Below the pieces are notes generated by a model. That model saw only the letters and a program-made list of their open reading frames with translations, was not told where the DNA came from and made no database searches. Below are positions 34,943 through 44,748 of a DNA stretch of 61,994 bases, one piece after another. The stretch's first letter is position 1. Each line of letters opens with the position of its first letter. Source of the stretch: Zelonia costaricensis (lineage: Eukaryota > Euglenozoa > Kinetoplastea > Trypanosomatida > Trypanosomatidae); the NCBI GenBank assembly GCA_030849075.1, contig JASAOO010003439.1, positions 1 through 61,994 of the forward strand. The letters run 5' to 3'. The translations under genes were made by a program, and so were the position numbers.

Positions 34943-37432
34943 ATGCTGCGGCAGGCCAAGACGTACCGGGCGAAGCCGTACGTGCCGGTGACCTCCGCGG
35001 CGATCGACCCGTACGCCGAGGAGGAGGGCTCCGTCGTCGATGATGACCGCCTCGACGCGTGGTTTCAGTTCATGGAGGCGGAGCTGCGCCGCTACCGCAG
35101 CCCCTTCGTCGCCGCCGAGGCCCTCCTGTCCGACCTGCGGCTCCGCAGCGAGAGTCTCTACCAGCCCGAGCGCATGTACGTGTCCACGGCGCTGCGTGTT
35201 CTGCAAGCGTGCGTGCCGCACTTGTCGAAGGAGACGGGGCAGGTGGTGCAGGCCGCCGTGCACGAGCTGCTGCCCTGCCTGCTGTACACGCGCCGCCGCC
35301 CCCTCGCCACGTCCGTGGCGTCCGGCCGCCTCGAGGTGGTAACGCAGTCCACCTACGCCGGGGCCTTCCGGCTGTTGCTCCGGCGGTGGCAGCAGTGCCA
35401 GACGCGGATGCGCCGCCTCGAGCGGCACGCGCAGGTGGAGCTGAATGTGATGGACCGCATCGTGCTGGAGCTGGGGCAGATGTGGCGCAAGATGTGCTTC
35501 TTTGCGTGGCGCACCTACTGCCGCCAGCTCTGCGTGCGCAAGGCCCGCCTGCGTCGCCGACTCCTGCGCGCGACGACGAACGAGGTGGCGCCGACGTTCC
35601 TGCGGCTGTGGCGCCAGCACGCCCACCGCGTCGCGCTGGAGGCCAAGACCTCGCGCAACGGCGCGCTGCAGCGGGAGGTGGATGCGCTCTACCCCCTCGA
35701 GCAGGAGGCGAGGAGCCGCCACGACCACCTCTCCGAGGAGATCAAGGAGAACAACCGCCTCGTCGGGCTGAGCCTCAACCGCCTGGAGGAGGTGCAGCAG
35801 CGGCTGAAGACGCTCGAGTCCCTGCTTGCCGAGACGGAGACCTCCCTCACGGAGCACTGGACGACGTGGAAGATGTGCATGCGGCTCATGTTCGACGACG
35901 TCGGACAGGTGCCCGGCAAAACCGACCAGACGCCGCGCGCCGAGTACATCATGAACATCACCGACACCGCCGCGGCGCTCTCGCTTCGCGCACAGGGGCA
36001 GTCGGGGCGCATGGGCTTGCGTCACCTCGCCCAGCTCCTCCTCTTTGAGGAGGAGTTCGGCGTTGGCGTGGAGTCGAAGGCTGGCGAGGGTGTCGACCGC
36101 ACCCTGACCTCGCTGACGTCGCTGACTGGCCTCGGCTCCCTGACGTCGTCGTCGTGGCCCTCGCCGCTGCGCGTCGTCACCGGGCCAAGCGCCGCAGCCG
36201 TCACAGCTGCCGCGAAGTGGAAGGGCCCGAAGCGCCGCCGCACGGGCCGCACCGCAACGCTGGACGACGCGTCAGCGACCCAGTCGGGATCGGTCGCCGG
36301 TTTGGAGGGGCCGCTGGCTGCCGTCACGGCCACGAGCCTCACCGCGGCGGTGAACGAGCTGAACGCGGCCGTGGCGATTGTGGCGCGGCCGGTGCTGTCG
36401 CCGCTGCACCTCAGCGACGTGCTGCACCACCACGAGGCCCGCTTCAACATCGCCCTCGGCTTTCTGTCGACGGCGTACTGCGGCGGGCACTGCTCCCTCT
36501 TCGTGCCCCCGGCGGTGGTGGCGGCCAAGGCGCAGGGGGACGCGCCGCTGCCGATCTCACTCGTTGAGCTGGCGTCCGCTGACAGCGTGGCAACAGCGGC
36601 ATCGCCGACGGGCACGGAAAGCGAGGGCGAGCCAGCGTCGCCGTCGTCGCCGCTGCCGGAGGAGGTGAAGTGGGGCGCGCTGATGATGCGGGACGTGATG
36701 CGGGGCATGGAGAAGGTGCAGGACTGCGCCGACATGAACGAGCGGTACCTCCTGACGGTGCGTCAGGGCATGATGTCGAGCGAGCTGGAGGCGGTGCAGG
36801 GCTACCTCGAGGACCTGTACCACCGCTGGTCCGTCACGGGCGCGCCGCTGTCGCAGCAGAAGCTGGAGTCGGTCTGGCAGTCCATCGTGAAGCCGATGGA
36901 GGTGCCCATCCTCACCGCTCTGTACCCCTCGCACGGCATCACGGGCTTCACGGAGCTCGTTCACTACGTCACCCGCGTCGCAGAGTTCAGCGGGTGCTCG
37001 CTGCAGTCGCTGGTGGAGCGACTGGACGCCATGTACCCGTACGACACCCTCGACGTGGTGCGCATTTTGCGCCGCAGCGACGAGGCGGTGGAGCTCTTCC
37101 GCGAAAACGCGGTCCACCTCGTCGCGGTGGCCGCGTGGCTGAAGGAGGGTGGGCTCTCGGGCGGGTACAACCCGACGCGCCTCAGCGCCCTTCTGGAGGA
37201 GCAGCTGTTCCTCGGCCCGGAGGAGGCGGCGGAGGTCGCGGCCTGTGCGCGCCGCGAGAGCGGCGATGTCGTGGACCGCGACGACGTGGAGTGGCTGCTG
37301 CTCTTCGCTGCACCCTACACAAACCCCTCCCCCTTTACCTCGATTCTGGAGAAGGTCGCGATGATACTCGACGACTGCACGTCCTTCTTCCGGCGGCTCT
37401 CCCGTGACGCCGCCACCCCGCCAGTGCGGTAA
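34943..37432 (+). CDS. large helical/coiled-coil protein of unknown function
   Basis: Protein of 829 residues starting MLRQAKTYRAKPY; this is the first true ATG, since the frame continues upstream only through a GTG. Residues 30-120 are helical (LDAWFQFMEAELRRY, ERMYVSTALRVLQACV). Residues 140-235 contain Trp-centred basic helices (FRLLLRRWQQCQ, KMCFFAWRTYCRQL, FLRLWRQHAHR) that recall the spaced Trp repeats of centrin-binding Sfi1 proteins, though too few to claim the family. Residues 240-305 are coiled coil. A low-complexity Ser/Thr/Leu region lies around 365-460, and the C-terminal 250 residues are again helical. No enzyme motif or membrane span is visible. A flagellar or basal-body protein is plausible from composition but unproven. 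Confidence 0.83.
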   Translation: MLRQAKTYRAKPYVPVTSAAIDPYAEEEGSVVDDDRLDAWFQFMEAELRRYRSPFVAAEALLSDLRLRSESLYQPERMYVSTALRVLQACVPHLSKETGQVVQAAVHELLPCLLYTRRRPLATSVASGRLEVVTQSTYAGAFRLLLRRWQQCQTRMRRLERHAQVELNVMDRIVLELGQMWRKMCFFAWRTYCRQLCVRKARLRRRLLRATTNEVAPTFLRLWRQHAHRVALEAKTSRNGALQREVDALYPLEQEARSRHDHLSEEIKENNRLVGLSLNRLEEVQQRLKTLESLLAETETSLTEHWTTWKMCMRLMFDDVGQVPGKTDQTPRAEYIMNITDTAAALSLRAQGQSGRMGLRHLAQLLLFEEEFGVGVESKAGEGVDRTLTSLTSLTGLGSLTSSSWPSPLRVVTGPSAAAVTAAAKWKGPKRRRTGRTATLDDASATQSGSVAGLEGPLAAVTATSLTAAVNELNAAVAIVARPVLSPLHLSDVLHHHEARFNIALGFLSTAYCGGHCSLFVPPAVVAAKAQGDAPLPISLVELASADSVATAASPTGTESEGEPASPSSPLPEEVKWGALMMRDVMRGMEKVQDCADMNERYLLTVRQGMMSSELEAVQGYLEDLYHRWSVTGAPLSQQKLESVWQSIVKPMEVPILTALYPSHGITGFTELVHYVTRVAEFSGCSLQSLVERLDAMYPYDTLDVVRILRRSDEAVELFRENAVHLVAVAAWLKEGGLSGGYNPTRLSALLEEQLFLGPEEAAEVAACARRESGDVVDRDDVEWLLLFAAPYTNPSPFTSILEKVAMILDDCTSFFRRLSRDAATPPVR

Positions 37433-38292
37433 CGTGAACCGGCGCACGCCGCCGTCGTCGCGGCCCTGCCTCTTGCGTCGGCCTTGTTTCTCCCTCGGTT
37501 GCCATGTACACTATCTTGTCACTTGCCTTGTCTGCGTATGGCAGAGGAACGGCCACAGCAGCCGGAGAGCCGCCCATTCCTCTCCCCCTGCAGCCCCTGC
37601 CTCTCCCGCCTACTTGTTCTCCCGCTTTCTCGCACTTCGGCTCCTGCTGTGCGCATTGGAACTCCGGCTCAGCACACCAACAAGGGATACCCCCGTGCGC
37701 CTCGCTACTCCACCCTCACCCTTCTCCCACTGCACGTGCCGAGGCTGGGCGACGCGTCACTCATGCCTTCTCGTGTTCGGGCGAGGTTCAACGTGGGGCA
37801 GCCGGCTGCGGTGCCGGTGCGGACTCTCCCTCTCTTCGCTCGCTTGCGGCTCTCTGCTGGATCGGAGCGTGCCGTCCGTGCCTTGCTCCGCGCGCGAGAC
37901 GGCCCCGCCACGCGCACCCTTGCATCCTTCCTGGACTCCTCGACCTCTCCACATTTTGCTCCCCACCCCACACCTCCCTCCTCCTCCTCTTCCTCTGGTG
38001 CCTCGCGCGGTGGCTGACCCCTTCTCCCGCTGTTCCACCGCTCATGCCAGGTGCTGCGTGCGTGTACCGCTGGTGCACCCCGACGTCGCGACACGCCTTT
38101 CGCCTTTTTTTCCCTCCCCCCTGCGTCCCGCGTGGATGTCCACGCGGCGACCTGCCGCCTCCTTCGCACGCCGTCTCCATCCGCGTGGCCGGTCGCTTCC
38201 GTGAGGCCCCATCGCCGCCCCCACCCAACGCTGCGCTTTACACGGGACACCGCCTTGCCCCCCCTCCCCTTTCTGGCGCCCTCCTCAGCACC
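37433..38292. other. spacer, C/T-rich throughout
   Basis: No gene recognised. Nearly continuous C/T-rich sequence from 37570 to 38290, the kind of extended pyrimidine leader that precedes trans-spliced genes. An open frame runs through it into the WD40 gene but is Pro/Ser/Cys-rich leader. Confidence 0.5.
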
Positions 38293-39375
38293 ATGGCGAG
38301 TCTTGTGACACAGCACAAGACATACGTGCACCACGTCGCCCTAGACCCGTCCGGCTCACTGCTGGCGTCGTGCTCGAGTGACAAGACGGTGGAGGTGTTC
38401 CACCGCCGCGCCGTGCCCGGCGGCGGCGCCGCGTGGGAGCCGGGCTGCGCGATGCACGACCACTCCGGGCCGGTGCTGCGCATGGCGTGGTGCCAGCACC
38501 GCGAGCACGGCCCGCTGCTCGCCACAGCCGGGGCAGATCGGTGGATCTACATCTATCGCATCATCATCTCCTCCCACGAGGGACGCACGCTGCTGCACAC
38601 GGTGCGGTGGTCGCCGGTGCGCGGGTACGAGAAGGACGTCATCACGGACGTCGCATTCGTGCCACCGCAGCAGTACCACGTCCTGCTCCTCTCCACCGCG
38701 TCGATGGATGGGTGTGTGCGGCTCTACGAGGTCCACCAGCCGCAGCAGTTCCCGTGCGTGTGCAAGATCTCGCCCGAGGCCGACGCCGCCGCGGACGGAG
38801 GCGGGGAGACGGCGTCGCCGTCGCCGCCCGCTGTGACCGCCGCGCCGGCACAGGGGCAGGCGGGTCCATCGGCAGCGGCGCCCGTGGTGCCGATGCTGCG
38901 CTCCGGCGGGGTGACGGCGATCGGCTGGTTCCCTGGCGCGGCGGAGCGCACCATGACGCTTGCCGTCGGCACCGTCTCTGGCCGCTTCTTTCTGTACCGC
39001 TACGTCAAGGAATCCAACTCGTTTGCCCCGATACCCGTGGCGCACGTCGAGGCGGGTGTGCTGCGCTGCCGGGCGCCGGTGTGCAACGTGAGCTGGGCCC
39101 CGTGCGTTGGCCGCCGCTTCCAGCTGCTCGCCATCTGCTCCCGCCGCGAGGTGTTTCTGCTCCGCCTCAACTGCGTGTCGCCGGCGCTCGACGAGCGGCG
39201 CAGCTTCGAGCTCTTCCGGGTGCCGCTCGGGGCCGTCAGCGCCTCCTGGAGCCGCTCCAGCACGCTGCTCTACCTCGCCACGGATGACCGGCACACGCAG
39301 GTCGTCGTGCTGCAAATGGCGAACCCGCTGGACCACCAGTCGTGGAAGGTCGTCTCGCGCAACGTGCAGGAGTAG
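38293..39375 (+). CDS. Seh1/Sec13-like WD40 repeat protein
   Basis: Protein of 360 residues forming an incomplete-looking beta-propeller of WD40 type. Repeats: HHVALDPSGSLLASCSSDKTVEVFHR; HSGPVLRMAWCQHREHGPLLATAGADRWIYIYR-type second repeat; DVAFVPPQQYHVLLLSTASMDGCVRLYEV; then, after a Pro/Ala-rich insert at about 160-195, GVTAIGWFPG, VCNVSWAPCVGRRFQLLAIC and a last repeat VSASWSRSSTLLYLATDD. The WAP/FQLLA segment and insert position match Seh1 better than Sec13. Seh1 belongs to both the nuclear-pore Y-complex and the SEA/GATOR complex controlling TORC1, so either site is possible. The ATG in CACCATGGCG context is used. Confidence 0.85.
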   Translation: MASLVTQHKTYVHHVALDPSGSLLASCSSDKTVEVFHRRAVPGGGAAWEPGCAMHDHSGPVLRMAWCQHREHGPLLATAGADRWIYIYRIIISSHEGRTLLHTVRWSPVRGYEKDVITDVAFVPPQQYHVLLLSTASMDGCVRLYEVHQPQQFPCVCKISPEADAAADGGGETASPSPPAVTAAPAQGQAGPSAAAPVVPMLRSGGVTAIGWFPGAAERTMTLAVGTVSGRFFLYRYVKESNSFAPIPVAHVEAGVLRCRAPVCNVSWAPCVGRRFQLLAICSRREVFLLRLNCVSPALDERRSFELFRVPLGAVSASWSRSSTLLYLATDDRHTQVVVLQMANPLDHQSWKVVSRNVQE

Positions 39376-40264
39376 CGCCGCTCCTGTCCCCTGGCCGTTA
39401 CCACGCCTCACAGAGGACGCCGTGTGTGCGTTTCTGTGTGTCTGCGTATTTATGTGTCCTGTGCGTGGCCCTTTGGCCCTTCATCTGCTCTTTACTGTTG
39501 TCCGCGTCCTCGGCTGTCGTGACGGTGATGTGGCGCACCACACGAGAGGAGGGGGTGGAGAGGAAAGCGGTGCACGGGTCACCTTCACCCGCAAAGCTCA
39601 CCATCACTGCACTTATCGCAACATATGCTAACACCAACGCAGGAGTGTGTACTGGGTTTGTGGGATGCCACACACACACACACGCACGCACAGACACAGA
39701 CGCGCAGAGGTGGTGCACGTTTTGCTGTGCTGCTGATGTGCCACGTCTCTCGCGGGGAACTGCGTGTCTTTGTCGTTGTTGTCCTCCGAAAAAAAAAAAA
39801 CGGGAAGTGACCCGGCGTGGGGGACTTGCAGAGCTGTGCCCTCCTTACAACTCATCCCTTTGCTTTTCCCCTTTTATGCTCTCGGCCTCTTCCCCTTCGT
39901 CCACGTCCGCTGCACTCCACGGCGGACACCAGCACACGCTGAGTCGACTCACGGCGCCAGGAAGCGGTTCTCAGGAGCGAGGGCACCTGCGAACAGGCAC
40001 GCACACACCTGCGCGCGACGCATTTCCCCTTTCCCCCCCTCGCCGTCTCTGACGGGTGCTGTCACGGCGAGCGCGCTTCACAAGAGGACTGCAGCGTTTG
40101 GCGCCAACGACGTTGCAGTCACGCGCCACACACACACACGCTGGATAGAGCTACTCCAACGGTTGCTTGTCGCGTGTTTCCCTCACGCCCTCGCCTCCGC
40201 GCTGCCTGCAATTCGCCCACGACACACACATACCGGGCTCACATTAGACCTGGCTGCTACACCA
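39376..40264. other. spacer with CA repeats and an A12 run
   Basis: CA repeats occur near 39669-39694 and 40129-40139 and an A12-type run near 39789-39800. No gene is recognised; the frame that is open from 39764 is low-complexity and starts at a non-ATG codon. Confidence 0.5.
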
Positions 40265-41389
40265 ATGGATCGCAGTCCCCGCTCCTCCGCCGCGGTGCCG
40301 GAGTCGGGCTTCTGCACGCTGCACGGCAAGCGCCGCAGCAGGGCCGACCTCATCTCGTGGAGCCAGCAGCCAGGCAAGATGCGCTGCCTTCCCCAGAAGG
40401 AGTGCTACGTGCGGGCGGAGCGCCGACCGGCGGGGCGGGAGACGGGTCGGCCCGGCGGTGGACCGATGCGTGAGCGTGAGCGTCGCGGCGGCATGGGACG
40501 CGCAGGCGGCCCGGTGCGCGGCATGGGCGTGCGCGGCCGCGGCCGTGGGCTGGAGCGCAGCGAGCGGCTCGACCGCCGCGAGCGTGGCGAGTCGGCGATG
40601 TGCCGGCTGCACCGCATGCGCCGCCCGGTGCGCCTCATGCGCGAGGTCGGGCACGGCGTGTTCGAGTGCATGGACGGCAGCCGATGCAAGCAGTCGGGTG
40701 ACCACCGGCTGGGCCCAGTAGGCGGCCGCGGGGGTGCCGAGCGTGGCGGCCGCTTCAACGATCGGCGCGGCCCGTCGTTTGCGGAGCGGGGTGGCGGGCC
40801 CGGGGCGCGGCCACTGCGTGGGGAGCGGGCGACGCGGGGTGGACTGGACCAGCGCTACGACGACGCAAACGCTGCGGCGTGGGCCCCGTCGGCGGGAGCG
40901 GCGGTCGGCGGCGGCATCGGCGTGCGGCGTCGTGCTGGACGGGCCGAGCGCAAGGTGTGGTGTGCCCTGCACGGCAAGCACCTGCCCGCGTCTCAGTGCG
41001 AGTTTGTGCAGGACTGCTGCTACGTGTGCCTCGACCCCAGCACGTGCCTCGCCACGCCGCTCGAAGCGCCAGCGATGCTGCTGACGCGCGGCTGTGCGGA
41101 GGTGCTGTGCAGCAAGCACCACACGCTGCGCAGCGCCGGCTTCGTGGAGCTCACAGAGAAGCCGGTGGCATACCAGTGCATGGCGGGCCACGCCTGCCGC
41201 GGCGTCACGGTGCCGCACATGCGGCAGGACGCGGGTGCGGCGGCGACCGGAGCGGTGCCAAGCGGCCCAGCGGCGATGGCCGGGGCCCTGGACGACATGG
41301 ACGACGAGGAGGTGTACACGGGCGTGCGAACCACCAACACGTTCCTGCCGCAGAGCGGCCGCGAGGCAGTCTCCTCCTTCTTCATGTGA
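40265..41389 (+). CDS. RG-rich protein with four C-x2-H...C-x5-C modules, putative RNA-binding
   Basis: Protein of 374 residues. Four copies of a putative zinc module share the spacing C-x2-H-x(18-20)-C-x5-C: C17/H20/C41/C47, C113/H116/C135/C141, C233/H236/C255/C261 and C282/H285/C305/C311. Copies 1 and 3 contain CxLHGK after the first Cys. Between copies 1 and 2 (50-110) and copies 2 and 3 (145-230) the chain is Arg/Gly-rich with many RG and RGG units, typical of methylated RNA-binding regions. The tail is acidic (ALDDMDDEEV). No RRM or CCCH finger is present. I recall similar Cys/His modules in kinetoplastid proteins but cannot name the family. An RNA-granule or mRNA-regulatory role is inferred from the RG content only. 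Confidence 0.83.
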   Translation: MDRSPRSSAAVPESGFCTLHGKRRSRADLISWSQQPGKMRCLPQKECYVRAERRPAGRETGRPGGGPMRERERRGGMGRAGGPVRGMGVRGRGRGLERSERLDRRERGESAMCRLHRMRRPVRLMREVGHGVFECMDGSRCKQSGDHRLGPVGGRGGAERGGRFNDRRGPSFAERGGGPGARPLRGERATRGGLDQRYDDANAAAWAPSAGAAVGGGIGVRRRAGRAERKVWCALHGKHLPASQCEFVQDCCYVCLDPSTCLATPLEAPAMLLTRGCAEVLCSKHHTLRSAGFVELTEKPVAYQCMAGHACRGVTVPHMRQDAGAAATGAVPSGPAAMAGALDDMDDEEVYTGVRTTNTFLPQSGREAVSSFFM

Positions 41390-42291
41390 GGGGGTAGGCT
41401 GAAGACGAGGGTGAGTGGTGGACAGGGGCATGCGTCCCTGTCCCTAACGATGCCACCGCCACCGCTACGCCACCCCGCATGACCTTGGAGAAGGTGCCGG
41501 CTCTCATGGACACCCGCGCACTTGGGCAGTGCGAGTGCGCGGGAGAAACGAACGCGTGCGTGCTGCTTGTGCGCGTAGTGCGTTTGTGTTCTCCGCTCCA
41601 TGGGAGAGGGGGGGGGAGGGGAGGGAAGGCCTTTCCTTGCGCGCTCGATGTTTCACGGCGTTTGACGTGTTCTTCTCCGGCAGATGCGACGCCGGCTGCC
41701 GCCGGCGGCTGTGTAACACGTGACCATACCAATCCACTCTGTGCAAATCCGAGGCGCCGCGGTGCGAGCCGGCGCAACCAAAATAGGTGGAGGCATTAGA
41801 GTGCCACACCTGTCAAGTCTCCCTCTCTATCGTGACGCATTCGCGCCGGGCCAGCTCGGCGAGCGGAAGCGGAGGGAGGGGAAGAGGAGAGTTGACCCTC
41901 TCGCGCTGCTCGACGGCTCGCTCACGCATCAGCACTGCCTCTTCACTTCCTTGTTCTCCTTCCTTCCCCGACGCGACACGCGGCACCTCCTCGTCACCAC
42001 CACCACCATTGAAAAAAAGTCACGCCTGTCCAGTGCCGCGCACCTCCCTGCATGCCGCCCACTCGCCACCTCCGACAGTCCTCGCCTCCCTTTCGCTTGC
42101 ATCAAGCCGCTCCCACCTCTCCGTCACCCTCGCACACAGCACCCGCCGCCGCCGCCGCTACCGCTGTGCAGCCCAGACGTTCTCGACTATCGCCGTCCGC
42201 AACGCGCGTGCGTGCCAAAAAGGCTCAGCGCCGCTCCAAACCCGCCGCCCCTGCTGTGCCGTCCGCGACTCGCCGCGCCGCTGGGCCCGCC
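41390..42291. other. spacer and possible N-terminal extension of the AMMECR1 gene
   Basis: No separate gene recognised. C/T-rich sequence at 41935-41990 and AG at about 42019 could be the splice acceptor. An in-frame ATG at 42052 then precedes the chosen start by 80 codons of Pro/Ser/Ala/Arg-rich sequence. Confidence 0.5.
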
Positions 42292-42852
42292 ATGGCCGCC
42301 ACTCCGGAGATGGCAGAGTTCTGCCTGCGCGTGATTGCGCAGCAGATCAGTGCCCCCAACGCCGCACCTGTGCCGATGCCTGCGATCCCAGCAGAGGAGT
42401 CGGCGTGCTTCGTCACGCTGACGACGCTGCCGCACGACCGCTTGCGCGGCTGCATCGGGTCGCTGCGGCCGGGCGACCTCACGAAGGACATGCGCCGCCT
42501 CGCCATCGCTGCGGCATTTCAAGACTCGCGCTTTCCCAAGGTGAAGGCCGCGGAGCTGCCCACGCTGCGGTGCTGCTTCAGCCTCCTGCACACCTTCGAG
42601 CCATGCGCGTCGTGGACGGACTGGACGATCGGCAAGCACGGCCTCATCGCCGAGTACGACGGCTACAGCGCCACGTACCTCCCGTCCGTCGCCGAGGAGC
42701 AGGGCTGGAGCCAGCGGGAGACGCTGGTGAGCCTGCTGGAGAAGGCGGGATTCGACGATGAGGTCACCGACGACGTGCTCCAAAAGGTGCACATGACCCG
42801 CTATCAAGTCAGCAAGGCGTTCAAGGACTACAAGGACATTGCGTTCTCGTAG
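42292..42852 (+). CDS. AMMECR1-domain protein
   Basis: Protein of 186 residues consisting almost entirely of an AMMECR1 domain. The hallmark LRGCIGS (51-57) is intact, preceded by CFVTLTTLPHDR and followed by LAIAAAFQDSRFPKV and the C-terminal segment VAEEQGWSQRETLVSLLEKAGF. AMMECR1 is conserved from archaea to humans; its activity is not settled, and the LRGCIGS loop is thought to be the functional site. Archaeal and some other genomes pair it with MEMO-family proteins. The ATG at 42292 matches family length, but the ATG at 42052 may be the first AUG on the mRNA and would add an 80-residue basic extension, possibly a targeting signal. Confidence 0.88.
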   Translation: MAATPEMAEFCLRVIAQQISAPNAAPVPMPAIPAEESACFVTLTTLPHDRLRGCIGSLRPGDLTKDMRRLAIAAAFQDSRFPKVKAAELPTLRCCFSLLHTFEPCASWTDWTIGKHGLIAEYDGYSATYLPSVAEEQGWSQRETLVSLLEKAGFDDEVTDDVLQKVHMTRYQVSKAFKDYKDIAFS

Positions 42853-44748
42853 AATGGCTCTCATGCGTGCGCGCGGGGGAGGTACGATGGACAAGAGTGC
42901 GAAGGAGCCGCGGAATGTCTGCTGCGTGGGTGCTTGTGGTATTCATGCCCCTCTTCGCGCTGCTCTGCATCTCCGTGCCGACATCGCGGTCGTGCCTCCC
43001 CTTTCCCGCCTCACACTGTTGTGTCCTCGCGTCCGCATGGTCTACAGTTCGGTGTCGCCTCCCTCTTCCTGCAGGCTTCTTTCCACGGCGGGCCGCGGAC
43101 GCGTCGGCCACGCCTGAGGTATGCCAAGGCGGCACCACGTCTTGTCTACCCTCCTGCGCCGCCCCCGCCTCGAGCCAGCGCCGCTTCCCGCATCTCGCCA
43201 CCCCCCCCTTTCCCTCCCTCACCCGCAGCTCTCGGGGTGGCGGTGGGCCGCCTCCTTTCCCTCTGTCTCTGTCTCTCTCTCTTCACCCTGCTGCTCCCCG
43301 CTTTCCCACCGCTTGTGCGTGTGCGTGTGTGAGGGACGTCGGACGTGCGTGGGCGCGGCTCACCCCGCCCTCTTCTCTCTTTCTCTCTGCACAGCTGCCG
43401 TGCTCCCCCGCTCCCCTCTTCATCTCCACCTCCGCTATCCTTGCCGCTATCGCCCGCCCCTCCACTCTCCCCGGGGGTTTGTTCCCTGTGTTTCAAACAG
43501 TGCTTTGCTTTTGTGTTGCTTGTGACCTGGGTCGACTTTCGTTCCCGAGGTGCGCGGTTGGTGGTGTCTGCGTGGGTGGGGTGCGCGCGTGCGTTTTAGT
43601 TTCCTGCGGGTGTACCTCCCAGCTACCCTTCTCTATTCCCACCTCTTCCCGCCGCCGCCCGCGGACTCGTACTTGCTCAATGGCCGCCGTGGCGCTGTCC
43701 ATCACCGTTGTCGGTGCAGACGTTCAAGGAACCCGCCAAAATTAGAGCCCGTGAGATGCCACGCTGAAGGGTATCGCGGGTAGTACGGTGAACGGCGCTA
43801 CGACGCTGCCCGGTCGCTTTCTTCGCTGTGGGTGCGACGGAGATGGCGGCACCCCTCCCCGCAGTGCAGAGAAGCAGCACCAAGAAAGGAAGGGGCCTCT
43901 GGGCGCAACGGCGCCTTCTCGGGTGCATCTACATCCAGCGAAGCCGACGCTCTGTCCAGTGGCTGCTGGGCGTCATCATCGTCCTTACCCGCTGGTGGAT
44001 GTCAATGCGAGTCGGTACTTGAGTATCACCGCCCTCTTCTATGCCACCCAGGGTACCCCGCAATGCTGCTTCCTGGCTCCCTCGCTACTTCTCTCACGGC
44101 GCCGTAAAAAAACAAAAAACCCTGCATGTCTGCCCCCCCCCCTCCCACCCCTCGCCAACCGTGCTGCTGTCCTGCACATCTGCCACACACATGCGCCACA
44201 TTCCGCCCCCCCCCTCCACATACACACACACATGCACATACACAGAAGGAGCACACACTTCTGCCTTTCCGCGTGTCAAGTCTGCTTCCCGCACTTCACA
44301 CCCCTTTTTTTTTCTCGCTCCGCTCCTCGGGCGTAGTGGACGCACTGCGCCCCTTGCACTTTGAACGGGCACCCCATCTCGCTCCACCGTAGGCGTGTTT
44401 TGTAATTCGTTTTGAGCTCTTTTCGTTTGCTACTCCGCACACCAACACAGCCGCCGCTTTTTCCTTTTCGGGTTTGGTGCTTTGTGTGCGCACGGACGCG
44501 TTCATGAGGCCAGCGCGGCGACCTGCGCAGACACTGTAGGCAGAGGTGGGGAGACCGGTGCAGCTCTGCGGTCGAGTGTCTGCTCGCAACAAGACCAGGC
44601 TGCGTCAGGCCGTCACAGGCACGGCCCCGTCTCCCGGCCTCTTGGACTCTTGACAGGTCCGTGCCTTGTCATCTTTTCCGTTCGCCGCCGGCTTAGAGAC
44701 TAGTTGGTGCCTCTTGCCCCAGCCCCCCTCCCCTGCCCGTCGATAGCG
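42853..44748. other. 1.9 kb spacer
   Basis: No gene recognised. C/T-rich tracts alternate with GT-rich stretches (near 43315-43330), and CA-rich sequence occurs near 44215-44245. Candidate frames here are low-complexity and lack any fold signature. Confidence 0.5.

Noticed and set aside
34637..36025. 462-codon minus-strand frame opposite the coiled-coil gene
   Set aside because: Shadow frame of high-GC coding sequence, against the direction of the whole array.
42867..43745. 292-codon plus-strand frame after the AMMECR1 gene
   Set aside because: Cys/Ser/Pro-rich translation of a pyrimidine-rich spacer; hydrophobic patches look accidental.
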